Source: an uncultured Collinsella sp.
GTDB taxonomy: Bacteria > Actinomycetota > Coriobacteriia > Coriobacteriales > Coriobacteriaceae
Reading direction: 5' to 3'
Assembly (NCBI GenBank): GCA_900545445.1
Contig: UQZH01000013.1
Coordinates: forward strand, 1-43,628
Length of the DNA: 43,628 nucleotides
The notes under the pieces: generated by a model
What the model saw: only the letters and a program-made list of their open reading frames with translations
Told to the model about the DNA's origin: nothing
The model's database searches: none
Made by a program: the position numbers and the translations under genes
Shown: piece by piece, positions 8,449-15,807 of the stretch
How the letters are laid out: every line of letters begins with the position of its first letter
Position numbering within the stretch: position 1 is the stretch's first letter

Positions 8449-8462
8449 AGTTTTCAACAGGT
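8449..8462 (+). promoter_or_regulatory. DnaA-box-like 14-mer, origin copy
   Basis: AGTTTTCAACAGGT contains TTTTCAACA, which matches the E. coli DnaA box TTATCCACA at 7 of 9 positions. The same 14 bases occur twice, on the other strand, upstream of the dnaA operon (11649-11662 and 11702-11715). Confidence 0.65.
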
Positions 8463-8474
8463 GTCTCTATTTCC

Positions 8475-10199
8475 CTACGAGCGCAGTGTAATTTTATCGC
8501 GCAGCGATTTGAGGTCTTCGGTGACGGTACGGTCTTCCTGGATCATCTTCTGGACCTTTTTGTAGCTCGTGCTGACGGTCGAGTGGTTGCGGTTGCCAAA
8601 TTCGGCGCCCACCGCCGTGGTCGTCATCTCGCACATCTCGATGGCCAGGTAGATAGCGATATGGCGTGCTTTGGCGATATTGGCGTTGCGACGCGGGCCG
8701 ATGAGCTCCTCGTGCGTCACGCCGTACTGCTCTTCGATGACGGACTGAACCGTCTGGACGTTGATCTTTTTGGCCGATGTGTCGAAGTACTGGCTGGCGA
8801 TGGCGTCGATATCGTCAAAGGTGAGCTCCCCGCCCTCGCGCTCGCGGTCGCCCGCCTCGCCGGCGCAGCGCTCGCAAAAGCTCTCGAGTTCGCGGATGTT
8901 GGTGCCCGAGACCTCGGCCATGTGTTTAAAGTGCTCGTCGGTCAGGTGTCCGCCGTCGCCCCCATAGGCCGCCAGCAGCGAGTCGTCGCCTGCCTCGGGA
9001 GCGGCGACGATGGTGTTCTCGTAATAGCGCTGCAAGATCTTGTATTTCATCTCGTAGCTGGGCTCTGCGACCAGGCAGAGCATGCCGGCGTTGAAGCGGC
9101 TGGTCAGACGCTCGTCCATGCTCAGGTCCTTGGGGGCACGGTCTGCCGCGATGACGACCTTCTTGTTGTTGCGGATGAACTCGTCCATGAGCTGGAAAAA
9201 GTAGTCCACGCTCGCGCGCTTGCCGATGATGTTTTGGATGTCATCGATGATGAGCACGTCCACGCCGTGGTACGCCTGCATGATGGGGGCGTTGCTTTTC
9301 TTTTGGCGGTCGAACTCGGTCATCAGGTCGTCCAGATATGCCTGGGAGTTGGCATACTTGACCTTGATCTCGGGCGACTTCTCGGCGAGCTCGTTTTTGA
9401 TGGCAAGCAGCAGGTGCGTCTTGCCCAGGCCCGATTTGCCGTAGATGAACAGTGATGTGCATGTGCCGCGCTCGTCCGCGAGGGCGGCAAACTTGAGTGC
9501 CGAGCGATAGGCATGGCTGTTTTCGGGGCCGTAGACAAAGTTCTCAAAGGTAAATTTTGAGTTCGCGGCGAGCGGGGCTCCATCCGTATTCTGCTCGGCC
9601 GGCACGGTCGGCGCCGGTATGGGTGAAGCGGGGGTCGCAGCTTGCGTGGATTTAGTCGGCGCTCCGCCCTTCATCTGGTTCATCATGCGACGAAAATCAT
9701 CGGCCGAGAGCGTGTTCTTGATTGCAATGCCCGAATCCGCGCCCGCCGCTGCGTCGTGAGCGATAGGCATGTGCGTGACGGGTGCGTTCGTTGACGTCGC
9801 CGCCGCGGTCGGCAACGGTGCCATGGTTTCACGGGAAACATCGCTGTGCTGGTGCTCGATTGTCGGCACGTCGCCTGCGGAGGTCGGTGCCGCCGGGGAA
9901 GCGGCGGGAGCCGTGGCGGGCGCCGTCGCGGCAGCGGATTCCGTTGCGGCGCCTTGCGGTGCCACGATGTCGAGCGCGATCGGTGCAAAGGCGATTTCTT
10001 CCAGATAGGCCTCAATAGTCGGCTGATGCTTTTTGAGCTGCGCGATGGCAAAGCGCGAGGGGGCCTCGATCGTGAGCGTATCTTCGGTCAGGCTTATGGC
10101 CCGCGATTGCCCCAGCATGTTGATGAGGCGTGCATCTTGGCCGTCGCGCTGGCAAAAGGCGATGGCATCCCCCAGGATGATGCTTGCTTCCTCGTCCAC
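8475..10199 (-). CDS. dnaA: chromosomal replication initiator DnaA
   Basis: The AAA+ initiator that binds DnaA boxes and melts the origin; 574 residues. Domain I (1-80) is followed by an Ala/Pro/Thr-rich domain II linker of about 130 residues. The AAA+ domain has Walker A GKSGLGKT (254-261) and Walker B VLIIDD (315-320). Domain IV follows, with KARHIAIYLAIEMCE and a recognition motif GNRNHSTV (535-542). In most DnaA proteins this motif is GGRDHTTV, so the Asp is Asn and one Thr is Ser here. The start is a GTG at 10199 with GGGAGAGA upstream. The gene lies 15 bp after the GHKL-ATPase gene, so the two are probably cotranscribed. A parS-like sequence lies within the linker coding region (9825-9840). 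Confidence 0.98.
   Translation of the reverse strand: MDEEASIILGDAIAFCQRDGQDARLINMLGQSRAISLTEDTLTIEAPSRFAIAQLKKHQPTIEAYLEEIAFAPIALDIVAPQGAATESAAATAPATAPAASPAAPTSAGDVPTIEHQHSDVSRETMAPLPTAAATSTNAPVTHMPIAHDAAAGADSGIAIKNTLSADDFRRMMNQMKGGAPTKSTQAATPASPIPAPTVPAEQNTDGAPLAANSKFTFENFVYGPENSHAYRSALKFAALADERGTCTSLFIYGKSGLGKTHLLLAIKNELAEKSPEIKVKYANSQAYLDDLMTEFDRQKKSNAPIMQAYHGVDVLIIDDIQNIIGKRASVDYFFQLMDEFIRNNKKVVIAADRAPKDLSMDERLTSRFNAGMLCLVAEPSYEMKYKILQRYYENTIVAAPEAGDDSLLAAYGGDGGHLTDEHFKHMAEVSGTNIRELESFCERCAGEAGDREREGGELTFDDIDAIASQYFDTSAKKINVQTVQSVIEEQYGVTHEELIGPRRNANIAKARHIAIYLAIEMCEMTTTAVGAEFGNRNHSTVSTSYKKVQKMIQEDRTVTEDLKSLRDKITLRS
9825..9840. other. degenerate parS-like site inside dnaA
   Basis: This 16-mer matches the parS palindrome TGTTTCACGTGAAACA at 14 of 16 positions. 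On the minus strand it encodes VSRET (DnaA residues 121-125) in the variable linker. It could bind ParB weakly or be a decayed site; the match alone does not prove function. Confidence 0.4.
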
Positions 10200-10214
10200 T
10201 GTCTCTCCCGTTCT

Positions 10215-11639
10215 TTAGCTCTGAGCTCGCACGCGAGCGGCGCCGAGTTCGGTCAGATGGTATTTCTGGCCATGCTTGATGACCAAGCCGGCCTGCGCCA
10301 AGTCATTGAGCGTGCGTGACCAAGTGGGGGCCGAGTTTCCAAACGCCCTCGCCAGATCGGTTGCACCGCACGCTTGATTTTGCGCCAGATAGCCCAGCGC
10401 GGCGTTGCCGCGATCGCTTACGAACACGTCCGGTTGTGGCTGCACATACTGATTTGCTGCATTAGGATACATCATTTGAGCTGCTGGTTGTTGAGAACTC
10501 TGCATCGGCGGCATTTGCTGTTGAAAACTTTGAGGCCACTGTTGGTAAGGCTGCAGAGGCATCTGTTGGGCCCAGGGGTTGTACTGCTGCTGCGGCATCT
10601 GCTGGTACGGCTGCTGATATCCCTGCTGGTACTGCTGCGGGAACTGCTGGCCATACCCCAGTGGCGGCATCTGCTGATATGGATATCCCCGTTGGTACGG
10701 CTGATAGCCCATTTGCTGGCCACCCGGTGCCCCCGTCGCCTGCTGCATTGCTGCTGCATCCTGATCTGCCAGCGGCATGGCCTCTGGCATGTTTGGCGTC
10801 ATCGACATAGATGCCGCCTGGGGCTCTTGTGTGGGAAGCATTCCGGGCTGCTGCATCTGCCCCACGGGGGGCTGCATCTGCTGCGTTGCCATGGGCTGCT
10901 GCGCAAAAGCTCCCGGCAGGGGATATGTGGGCTGCTCCGTCTCGGGCCGCACGGCAGCACCGCGTCCGCCGGCACGCTCGATTTCCTGCACGCGTTTAGG
11001 GTTCAGGCTTACCGTAACCACGGTGCCGTTGCCCATGTTGTCCTCGATGGATACGGCACCGCCGGCGTTTTCCAAATACTCCTGCACCATGGGAAACCCT
11101 GCTCCGGTTCCACGGATATAGCGCTTCATCTTGCTGTTTGCGCTGGTAACGCCAAAGTCGAAAGCGCGTTCCTTGTCGTCGATGCCGGGTCCTTGGTCAG
11201 CAAAGCGGATGGTGTCTCCGCCGTCCAGAATCGAGATGATGGGCTCTGCAAAGTGTGCGTGGATAAAGTTTTCGACAATCTCGCGGATGACCATGAGCGA
11301 GATATGGCCACCTTGTTCTTTCATGCACTGGTAGACGGTGTTGGTCGTCTCTTCCAAATACGTGCGGACATCTTGCGGATCGATGACGATCACACGCGGT
11401 GTCGACAGCATGTCGTCATAGACGGCGATGCGCGCGGCGTACATGGCTTTTGGCGCCTGCGTTGTCGTCTGTTCACCTTCGTCACGCTCTTCGCGCACGC
11501 CGGTGATGTGCTCGTTGTCGGGTGCCGGGTCTCCGGAATCGACCATGGTGTAAAAGTCGTCAGACATGCCGCTCGCAATCTTCCAAAAGGTTTCGAACAA
11601 ATAGTAGCTCACCGTGCAATGTTTCTCATCTTTCGACAA
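10215..11639 (-). CDS. GHKL ATPase (SpoIIAB/RsbW-like) with Q/P-rich linker and winged helix
   Basis: A 474-residue protein of unknown function encoded directly upstream of dnaA. Residues about 65-215 form a GHKL fold: an N-box with Glu120 and Asn124 (IREIVENFIHAH), a G1 box ADQGPGID (147-154) and a G2 box GTGAGFPMVQEYL (177-189), closest to anti-sigma kinases such as SpoIIAB. Residues about 240-402 are Gln/Pro/Met/Tyr-rich with repeated QQ and PYQQ motifs and look disordered. Residues about 408-474 look like a winged helix (ALGYLAQNQACGATDLARAF, then TLNDLAQAGLVIKHGQKYHLTELG). No membrane segment and no His-kinase dimerisation domain are seen. The longest frame starts at a TTG (11639) without a clear ribosome-binding site; an ATG at residue 25 is possible. 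Two TGTTGAAAA boxes lie just upstream, so control by DnaA is plausible. Confidence 0.8.
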   Translation of the reverse strand: MSKDEKHCTVSYYLFETFWKIASGMSDDFYTMVDSGDPAPDNEHITGVREERDEGEQTTTQAPKAMYAARIAVYDDMLSTPRVIVIDPQDVRTYLEETTNTVYQCMKEQGGHISLMVIREIVENFIHAHFAEPIISILDGGDTIRFADQGPGIDDKERAFDFGVTSANSKMKRYIRGTGAGFPMVQEYLENAGGAVSIEDNMGNGTVVTVSLNPKRVQEIERAGGRGAAVRPETEQPTYPLPGAFAQQPMATQQMQPPVGQMQQPGMLPTQEPQAASMSMTPNMPEAMPLADQDAAAMQQATGAPGGQQMGYQPYQRGYPYQQMPPLGYGQQFPQQYQQGYQQPYQQMPQQQYNPWAQQMPLQPYQQWPQSFQQQMPPMQSSQQPAAQMMYPNAANQYVQPQPDVFVSDRGNAALGYLAQNQACGATDLARAFGNSAPTWSRTLNDLAQAGLVIKHGQKYHLTELGAARVRAQS

Positions 11640-11760
11640 ACTTTCAAAACCTGTTGAAAACTTTGGAAAACGGACGAAAAGTTCTCAACATTGCCAACAT
11701 GACCTGTTGAAAACTCGATGAAATATCATGAAAAGTTGCCATGCACCGCTAAATCGAGCT
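11640..11760. promoter_or_regulatory. DnaA-box cluster upstream of dnaA operon
   Basis: The region between the divergent dnaA and rpmH operons carries TGTTGAAAA at 11652-11660 and 11705-11713, both inside the 14-mer ACCTGTTGAAAACT. It also carries TTCTCAACA at 11682-11690. The spacing and the exact repeat of the dnaA-dnaN gap motif suggest a second part of a bipartite origin and/or autoregulation of dnaA. Confidence 0.65.
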
Positions 11761-11810
11761 TGGCTTATGGGGGAACCGTGTGAACTGCGCAACCTTTTAC
11801 CTTTGATTTC

Positions 11811-11840
11811 TTGACATTTGAACATTGATTTCCCTACAAT
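11811..11840 (+). promoter_or_regulatory. promoter of rpmH operon
   Basis: A perfect TTGACA -35 (11811-11816) and a TACAAT -10 (11835-11840) are separated by 18 bp. They lie about 70 bp upstream of the rpmH start, and no other gene is interposed. Confidence 0.85.
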
Positions 11841-11912
11841 CTTCAAGCTCACGTGTCTATATCTGCGTCCGCGTCCCCGCGGACACTCGAAATGCAGCAG
11901 GAGGAACTTAAG

Positions 11913-12047
11913 ATGAAGCGTACGTATCAGCCTAATAAGCGTAAGCGTGCCAAGACCCATGGCTTCCGTGCCCGTATGGCCACTAAGGGTGGTCGTGCCG
12001 TGCTCGCCCGTCGTCGCGCCAAGGGCCGCAAGCGTCTCACTGTCTAG
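11913..12047 (+). CDS. rpmH: 50S ribosomal protein L34
   Basis: A 44-residue, strongly basic protein beginning MKRTYQPNKRKRAKTHGFRA and ending RRRAKGRKRLTV, the full canonical L34. The ATG at 11913 is preceded by AGGAGGA (11899-11905). A longer in-frame extension upstream lacks L34 similarity and overlaps the leader. It is the first gene of the rpmH-rnpA-yidD-yidC-jag cluster. Confidence 0.98.
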   Translation: MKRTYQPNKRKRAKTHGFRARMATKGGRAVLARRRAKGRKRLTV

Positions 12048-12067
12048 CAGCGATACACACATCTCGC

Positions 12068-12406
12068 ATGAAGACTATTAAGTCTCGGCAAGATTTCGAG
12101 CATGTGTTCAGTCAGGGGCGTCGTTTCAATCACCCTCTGATTCGAATGACCATATGTGAATCGGTTGGCGAAGGCGACTCCGGAAGGGTCGCCTTCGTTG
12201 GTGCTAAGCGACTCGGTTGTGCCGTCGTGCGCAACCGATCTAAGCGTGTGATGCGCGAGGCCGCCCGCAGCTGCGGATTTCCCGTTGCGGGTTATGACAT
12301 CATCTTGTTTGCAACTCCCAAGACGAGGGTTTCCTCGCCGCAGGAGATGGACAAGGCGTTGCGTTCGCTTATGAAGCGCGCCGGCGTTGCCGGGGAGGAG
12401 CGATGA
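12068..12406 (+). CDS. rnpA: ribonuclease P protein component
   Basis: A 112-residue basic protein that binds the RNase P RNA for 5' maturation of tRNAs. The diagnostic RNR motif is in GCAVVRNRSKRVMREAAR. It starts 20 bp after rpmH, and its stop overlaps the yidD start (ATGA). Confidence 0.97.
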   Translation: MKTIKSRQDFEHVFSQGRRFNHPLIRMTICESVGEGDSGRVAFVGAKRLGCAVVRNRSKRVMREAARSCGFPVAGYDIILFATPKTRVSSPQEMDKALRSLMKRAGVAGEER

Positions 12407-12627
12407 GCAATCACGTTTTGCGACGTGTTGCCATCGCTCCTATTCGCATATATCAACAGGTTATTTCGCCCTTATTGCCTGACGCCTGCATTTATTACCC
12501 AACGTGCTCGCAATACGCCATCCAGGCGATTGAGAAGCACGGTGTTTTGAGAGGCTGCTGGCTTGCCGTGAGGCGCATCGCTCGTTGCAATCCCCTGCAC
12601 GTCGGCGGTTATGACCCTGTGCCCTAG
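12403..12627 (+). CDS. yidD: membrane protein insertion efficiency factor YidD
   Basis: A 74-residue protein with the family core IYQQVISPLLPDACIYYPTCSQYAIQAI and a CNPLHVGGYDPVP end. The conserved cysteines are present. YidD assists insertion by YidC, which is encoded next. The gene overlaps rnpA by four bases. Confidence 0.96.
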   Translation: MSNHVLRRVAIAPIRIYQQVISPLLPDACIYYPTCSQYAIQAIEKHGVLRGCWLAVRRIARCNPLHVGGYDPVP

Positions 12628-12656
12628 CGGGCACTCGCTATCGGAGGAAAACTTAC

Positions 12657-13427
12657 ATGTGGGATTGGATCGTTAACATCCTTTTCGAGCTGCTCAAGCT
12701 CATCCAGACCTTTGCGGTCGACTGGGGCCTGTCCATCATCATCCTGGTGGTCATCATCCGTCTGCTGCTGACGCCGCTTATGCTCAAGTCGACCAAGTCG
12801 ACGGCTCGCATGCAGGTGCTGCAGCCCAAGATGCTCGAGATCCAGGAGCGCTATGCCGACGATCCCCAGCGTCAGGCCGAGGAGATGCAGAAGTTCTACA
12901 GCGAGAACAAGTTCAACCCCATGGCTGGCTGTCTGCCGCTGCTGATTCAGATGCCTATCCTGTTCGCCCTGTTTACATTGCTGCGCAACCTGCCGCAGTA
13001 CTTTAACAACGGCACGTTCTCGTTCTTCAACATCCTGCCCGACCTGACCACCACGCCGAGCGCTTCCTTTGCCGATGGCTTTATGGTTGCACTGCCTGCG
13101 CTGGTTTGCCTGATCCTGTTTGCCGTCCTGACCCTGATTCCGCAGCTCTATATGTCGCGCAACCAGACCGGCCAGCAGGCTCAGAGCATGCGTATGATGG
13201 CCGTTGTCATGACGGTCATGATGCTTTGGATGGGCTGGAGCCTTCCCGTTGGTGTTCTGCTGTACTACGACGTCTCGTCTGCTTGGCAGGTTATCCAGCA
13301 GATTTTTGTGACGCAGAAGGTCATCGACAAGGCGAAGGCCGATGAGGAGGAGCGTCTTAAGAACGCTCCGCTGCAGGTTGAGGTCACTCGTCGCGAGAAG
13401 AAGCCGCGCCCGCACAAGAAGAAGTAG
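12657..13427 (+). CDS. yidC: membrane protein insertase YidC/Oxa1/SpoIIIJ
   Basis: A 256-residue insertase that places proteins into the cytoplasmic membrane alone or with SecYEG. The first hydrophobic segment (about 23-43) carries the conserved Arg of the YidC groove (IIRLLLTPLMLKS). A cytoplasmic coiled hairpin follows (about 50-90), then further membrane segments (about 95-115, 145-165, 180-205), and a very basic tail ending HKKK that could contact ribosomes. The ATG at 12657 follows GGAGGAAAA. There is no separate cleaved lipoprotein signal. Confidence 0.96.
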   Translation: MWDWIVNILFELLKLIQTFAVDWGLSIIILVVIIRLLLTPLMLKSTKSTARMQVLQPKMLEIQERYADDPQRQAEEMQKFYSENKFNPMAGCLPLLIQMPILFALFTLLRNLPQYFNNGTFSFFNILPDLTTTPSASFADGFMVALPALVCLILFAVLTLIPQLYMSRNQTGQQAQSMRMMAVVMTVMMLWMGWSLPVGVLLYYDVSSAWQVIQQIFVTQKVIDKAKADEEERLKNAPLQVEVTRREKKPRPHKKK

Positions 13428-13471
13428 TGGGATATCAATCTTATTTAGGTACCTAACTTTTGGAGTACGTT

Positions 13472-14041
13472 ATGTCTGAAGAGATCATCGAGGATATGCT
13501 TGAGGAGGTTGCCCCGCAGGTCGCGGGCGATTATCCCGAGATTGCACAGCGCTACAAGGCTGGTGAAGAGCTGACCGATGAGGAGCTCGACACCATTGCC
13601 GATGTTGCGATTTCCATCCTGCGTTCCATCCTTTCGCACTTCGATGCCGCCAACTCTCCTATCGATGAGTATGAGGGCGACGAGGGTGAGCTGATTTTGG
13701 ATGTAACGGCTCCCGACCTTGCCGTTCTCATTGGCCGTCATGGTCGCACTCTTGATGCTCTTCAGGTTATGTTCTCTTTGCTGGTGAGCCGCAAGCTTGG
13801 CTTTAGGTATCCGGTTGTAGTGGACGTCGAGGGATACAAGAGTCGCCGTCAGGATAAGGTCGCCTCCATGGCTCAGTCTGCTGCCGAGCGTGCCATCCGC
13901 ACTCATAAGAGTGTTTCGCTTCCGCCCATGAATGCCTACGAGCGCCGACTGGTTCACATTGCACTTCGTGGCAACGATGCAGTCGATACTCATTCTGAGG
14001 GTTCTGACCCTGATCGCCATGTGGTGATTGTTGCTCGATAA
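13472..14041 (+). CDS. jag: Jag/KhpB RNA-binding protein
   Basis: A 189-residue RNA-binding protein. An N-terminal helical part is followed by a KH-type domain with a GRHG loop (about residues 85-100) and an R3H domain at the C-terminus (SLPPMNAYERRLVHIAL). The family pairs with KhpA and binds RNAs linked to cell envelope growth. The ATG at 13472 is preceded by GGAG at 13462-13465. The position after yidC is conserved in Gram-positive bacteria. Confidence 0.93.
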   Translation: MSEEIIEDMLEEVAPQVAGDYPEIAQRYKAGEELTDEELDTIADVAISILRSILSHFDAANSPIDEYEGDEGELILDVTAPDLAVLIGRHGRTLDALQVMFSLLVSRKLGFRYPVVVDVEGYKSRRQDKVASMAQSAAERAIRTHKSVSLPPMNAYERRLVHIALRGNDAVDTHSEGSDPDRHVVIVAR

Positions 14042-14061
14042 TCTACTCGAGCTTATGCCAG

Positions 14062-14091
14062 GGGGACGTGGTTTCCACGTCCCCTTTTTTT
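14062..14091 (+). terminator. terminator after jag
   Basis: A 10-bp perfect stem GGGGACGTGG/CCACGTCCCC with a TTT loop is followed by seven T. It ends the rpmH-jag operon. Confidence 0.92.
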
Positions 14092-14136
14092 GTCAAAAGT
14101 TCTCGATACACTGATTTTTGTCAGAAAGGAGTCGTC

Positions 14137-14874
14137 TTGTTTGTGTTATCTGATGAGCAGGCAAGCCAAATGCTGAGCCGTCTAATTTCGTATTGTAAAG
14201 ACTATTCTTTGAAGGTCTCCGACGATAGCCTTCGTGTCTGTATCCAGCATCTTGATCTTGTTCTGGAGTCCAATAAGACTACCAATCTAACGCGCATCCT
14301 GAATGTTGATGATGCAGCCGTCCTTCATATTCTTGACTCACTTGTTTTGCTACCCTATATTGATAAGGCTCCTGAAGGTGCTTTGCTTGATATGGGTACC
14401 GGTGCTGGATTCCCAGGTATTCCGTTGACTATTGCAAGTGGACGAAAGGCTACCTATATCGATTCCGTTGGCAAGAAAGTCGATGCAGTTAATTCCTTTG
14501 TTAAGAAGCTTGGCCTTAAGCATGCTAATGCCGTTCACAATCGTCTTGAAGAATATGCTCGATCTCATAAGAAACAATTTACAGTTGTGACCGCCCGTGC
14601 GCTCGCACCATTACCGGTTCTCGTTGAGTACGCTTCTCCTTTTCTAAAAGATGGTGGTCTTTTTGTTATTACGAAGGGGAATCCATCTGATGAAGAGCTT
14701 CAATCTGGTCTTGCGGCTGCAAAGATATGCGGCTTTACCATGCTTATGACGGACGACCTTGATTTGCCGAATGGTCTGGGTCACCGTGAATTTATTATCC
14801 TTAAAAAGACTCGTCAGGCATCTGTTTCTCTTCCGCGTGCTAATGGCATGGCAAAAAAGAATCCGCTTGCCTAG
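14137..14874 (+). CDS. rsmG: 16S rRNA (guanine527-N7)-methyltransferase
   Basis: A 245-residue SAM-dependent methyltransferase (GidB). The SAM-binding motif is LLDMGTGAGFPGIPL, with NLTRI upstream and TARALAPLPVLVEYA downstream, as in RsmG. The start is taken as TTG at 14137 because AAAGGAG lies five bases upstream; GTG at 14143 is an alternative. The open frame reaches back to 14068 but crosses the jag terminator. The codon use is visibly more AT-rich than that of the genes before it. Confidence 0.94.
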   Translation: MFVLSDEQASQMLSRLISYCKDYSLKVSDDSLRVCIQHLDLVLESNKTTNLTRILNVDDAAVLHILDSLVLLPYIDKAPEGALLDMGTGAGFPGIPLTIASGRKATYIDSVGKKVDAVNSFVKKLGLKHANAVHNRLEEYARSHKKQFTVVTARALAPLPVLVEYASPFLKDGGLFVITKGNPSDEELQSGLAAAKICGFTMLMTDDLDLPNGLGHREFIILKKTRQASVSLPRANGMAKKNPLA

Positions 14875-14875
14875 A

Positions 14876-14891
14876 TGTTTCACGTGAAACA
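14876..14891. other. parS site 1
   Basis: Perfect match to the bacterial centromere palindrome TGTTTCACGTGAAACA, two bases after the rsmG stop codon. ParB, encoded downstream, is expected to bind and spread from it. Confidence 0.95.
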
Positions 14892-14905
14892 TAATGGATA
14901 GTGCT

Positions 14906-14937
14906 GATTGCAATGTTTCACGTGAAACATTGCAATC
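14906..14937. other. parS site 2 inside a 32-bp perfect palindrome
   Basis: The 16-bp parS core (14914-14929) is flanked by GATTGCAA and TTGCAATC, making a perfect 32-bp palindrome. The flanks are not part of the normal parS consensus. Confidence 0.95.
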
Positions 14938-14952
14938 GGTGTCGAATCGGAT

Positions 14953-14968
14953 TGTTTCACGTGAAACA
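14953..14968. other. parS site 3
   Basis: Perfect TGTTTCACGTGAAACA, 38 bp before the parA start. Together the three sites form a tight centromere cluster over 93 bp in the parA leader, which may also allow autoregulation. Confidence 0.95.
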
Positions 14969-15006
14969 TCCTCCATTCAACAGCTTTAAATACACCAGGA
15001 GGGACC

Positions 15007-15807
15007 GTGGGATTTCGCGACGTTAAGCGTTCTAAGAGCGCAAAAGGCACGCGTATCATCGCTATCATCAACCAAAAAGGCGGCGTAGGTAAGTCCACCA
15101 CAGCTGTAAATCTTGCAGCGGCGTTGGGTGAACTGGGTCGAAAGACGTTAATTGTCGATTTTGACCCACAGGGTAATAGTACGAGTGGTTTTGGAATCGA
15201 AAAAGAAGAGCTCGATCACTGCATCTATGATGCATTGCTGAACGATGTTCCGGCAGAATCGCTCGTTCTTGATACAAATTGCAATAAGGTTTTTGTAATT
15301 CCGGCTACTATCCAGCTTGCAGGTGCGGAAATCGAACTTGTCAGTGCGATTGCCCGTGAAACTCGCTTAAAGGATCTACTTGAGCCTGTTCAGGATGAGT
15401 TTGATTTTATATTTATTGACTGTCCGCCATCGCTTGGTTTGCTAACCATTAATGCGTTAACAGCTGCGGATAGTGTTTTGATTCCTATTCAGTGCGAATA
15501 TTACGCACTCGAAGGTGTCACAAAGCTGCTTGAATCGATGAAGATGGTTAAAACACGCCTTAATAAGAGCCTTGATACTTATGGCGTGCTCATGACTATG
15601 TACGATTCGCGTACATCGCTTTCGAACCAGGTTGTGGAAGAGGTTCAATCGTATTTTGGTGACAAGGCATTCAAGACCTTGATTCCACGCACAGTTAAAA
15701 TTTCAGAAGCACCCTCGTTCGGTGAGCCAGTAATTACCTATGCGCCACAGAACAAGGGCGCAAAGGCGTATATGAACCTTGCTAAAGAGGTGATTAAGCG
15801 TGCCTAG
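15007..15807 (+). CDS. parA: chromosome partitioning ATPase ParA/Soj
   Basis: A 266-residue deviant Walker ATPase. The P-loop is KGGVGKST (24-31) with the signature Lys24, followed by VDFDPQGNST and FIDCPPSLGLLT. It drives segregation of origins bound by ParB and in relatives regulates DnaA. The GTG start at 15007 follows AGGAGGG. The stop overlaps the parB start by 8 bp. Confidence 0.97.
   Translation: MGFRDVKRSKSAKGTRIIAIINQKGGVGKSTTAVNLAAALGELGRKTLIVDFDPQGNSTSGFGIEKEELDHCIYDALLNDVPAESLVLDTNCNKVFVIPATIQLAGAEIELVSAIARETRLKDLLEPVQDEFDFIFIDCPPSLGLLTINALTAADSVLIPIQCEYYALEGVTKLLESMKMVKTRLNKSLDTYGVLMTMYDSRTSLSNQVVEEVQSYFGDKAFKTLIPRTVKISEAPSFGEPVITYAPQNKGAKAYMNLAKEVIKRA

Larger units (their letters stand above)
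8237..8474. other. dnaA-dnaN intergenic part of oriC
   Basis: This 238-bp gap contains no gene. Reading from dnaN towards dnaA there is an AT-rich tract (about 8250-8283), a DnaA-trio (8269-8283), a box-like site TGTTGATTA (8296-8304), a TTGCACACA-like site (8351-8359, minus), TTTTCCACG (8369-8377) and TTTTCAACA (8451-8459). This order, with boxes on the dnaA side and the unwinding region next to dnaN, matches the basal unwinding arrangement known from Bacillus subtilis. It is therefore the best candidate for the melting site of the chromosomal origin. Confidence 0.8.

Noticed and set aside
10540..10720. CRISPR-like repeats (CTGCTG-rich tract)
   Set aside because: The repeats are irregular codons for Gln/Pro/Tyr in the linker of the GHKL protein; there are no spacers and no cas genes.
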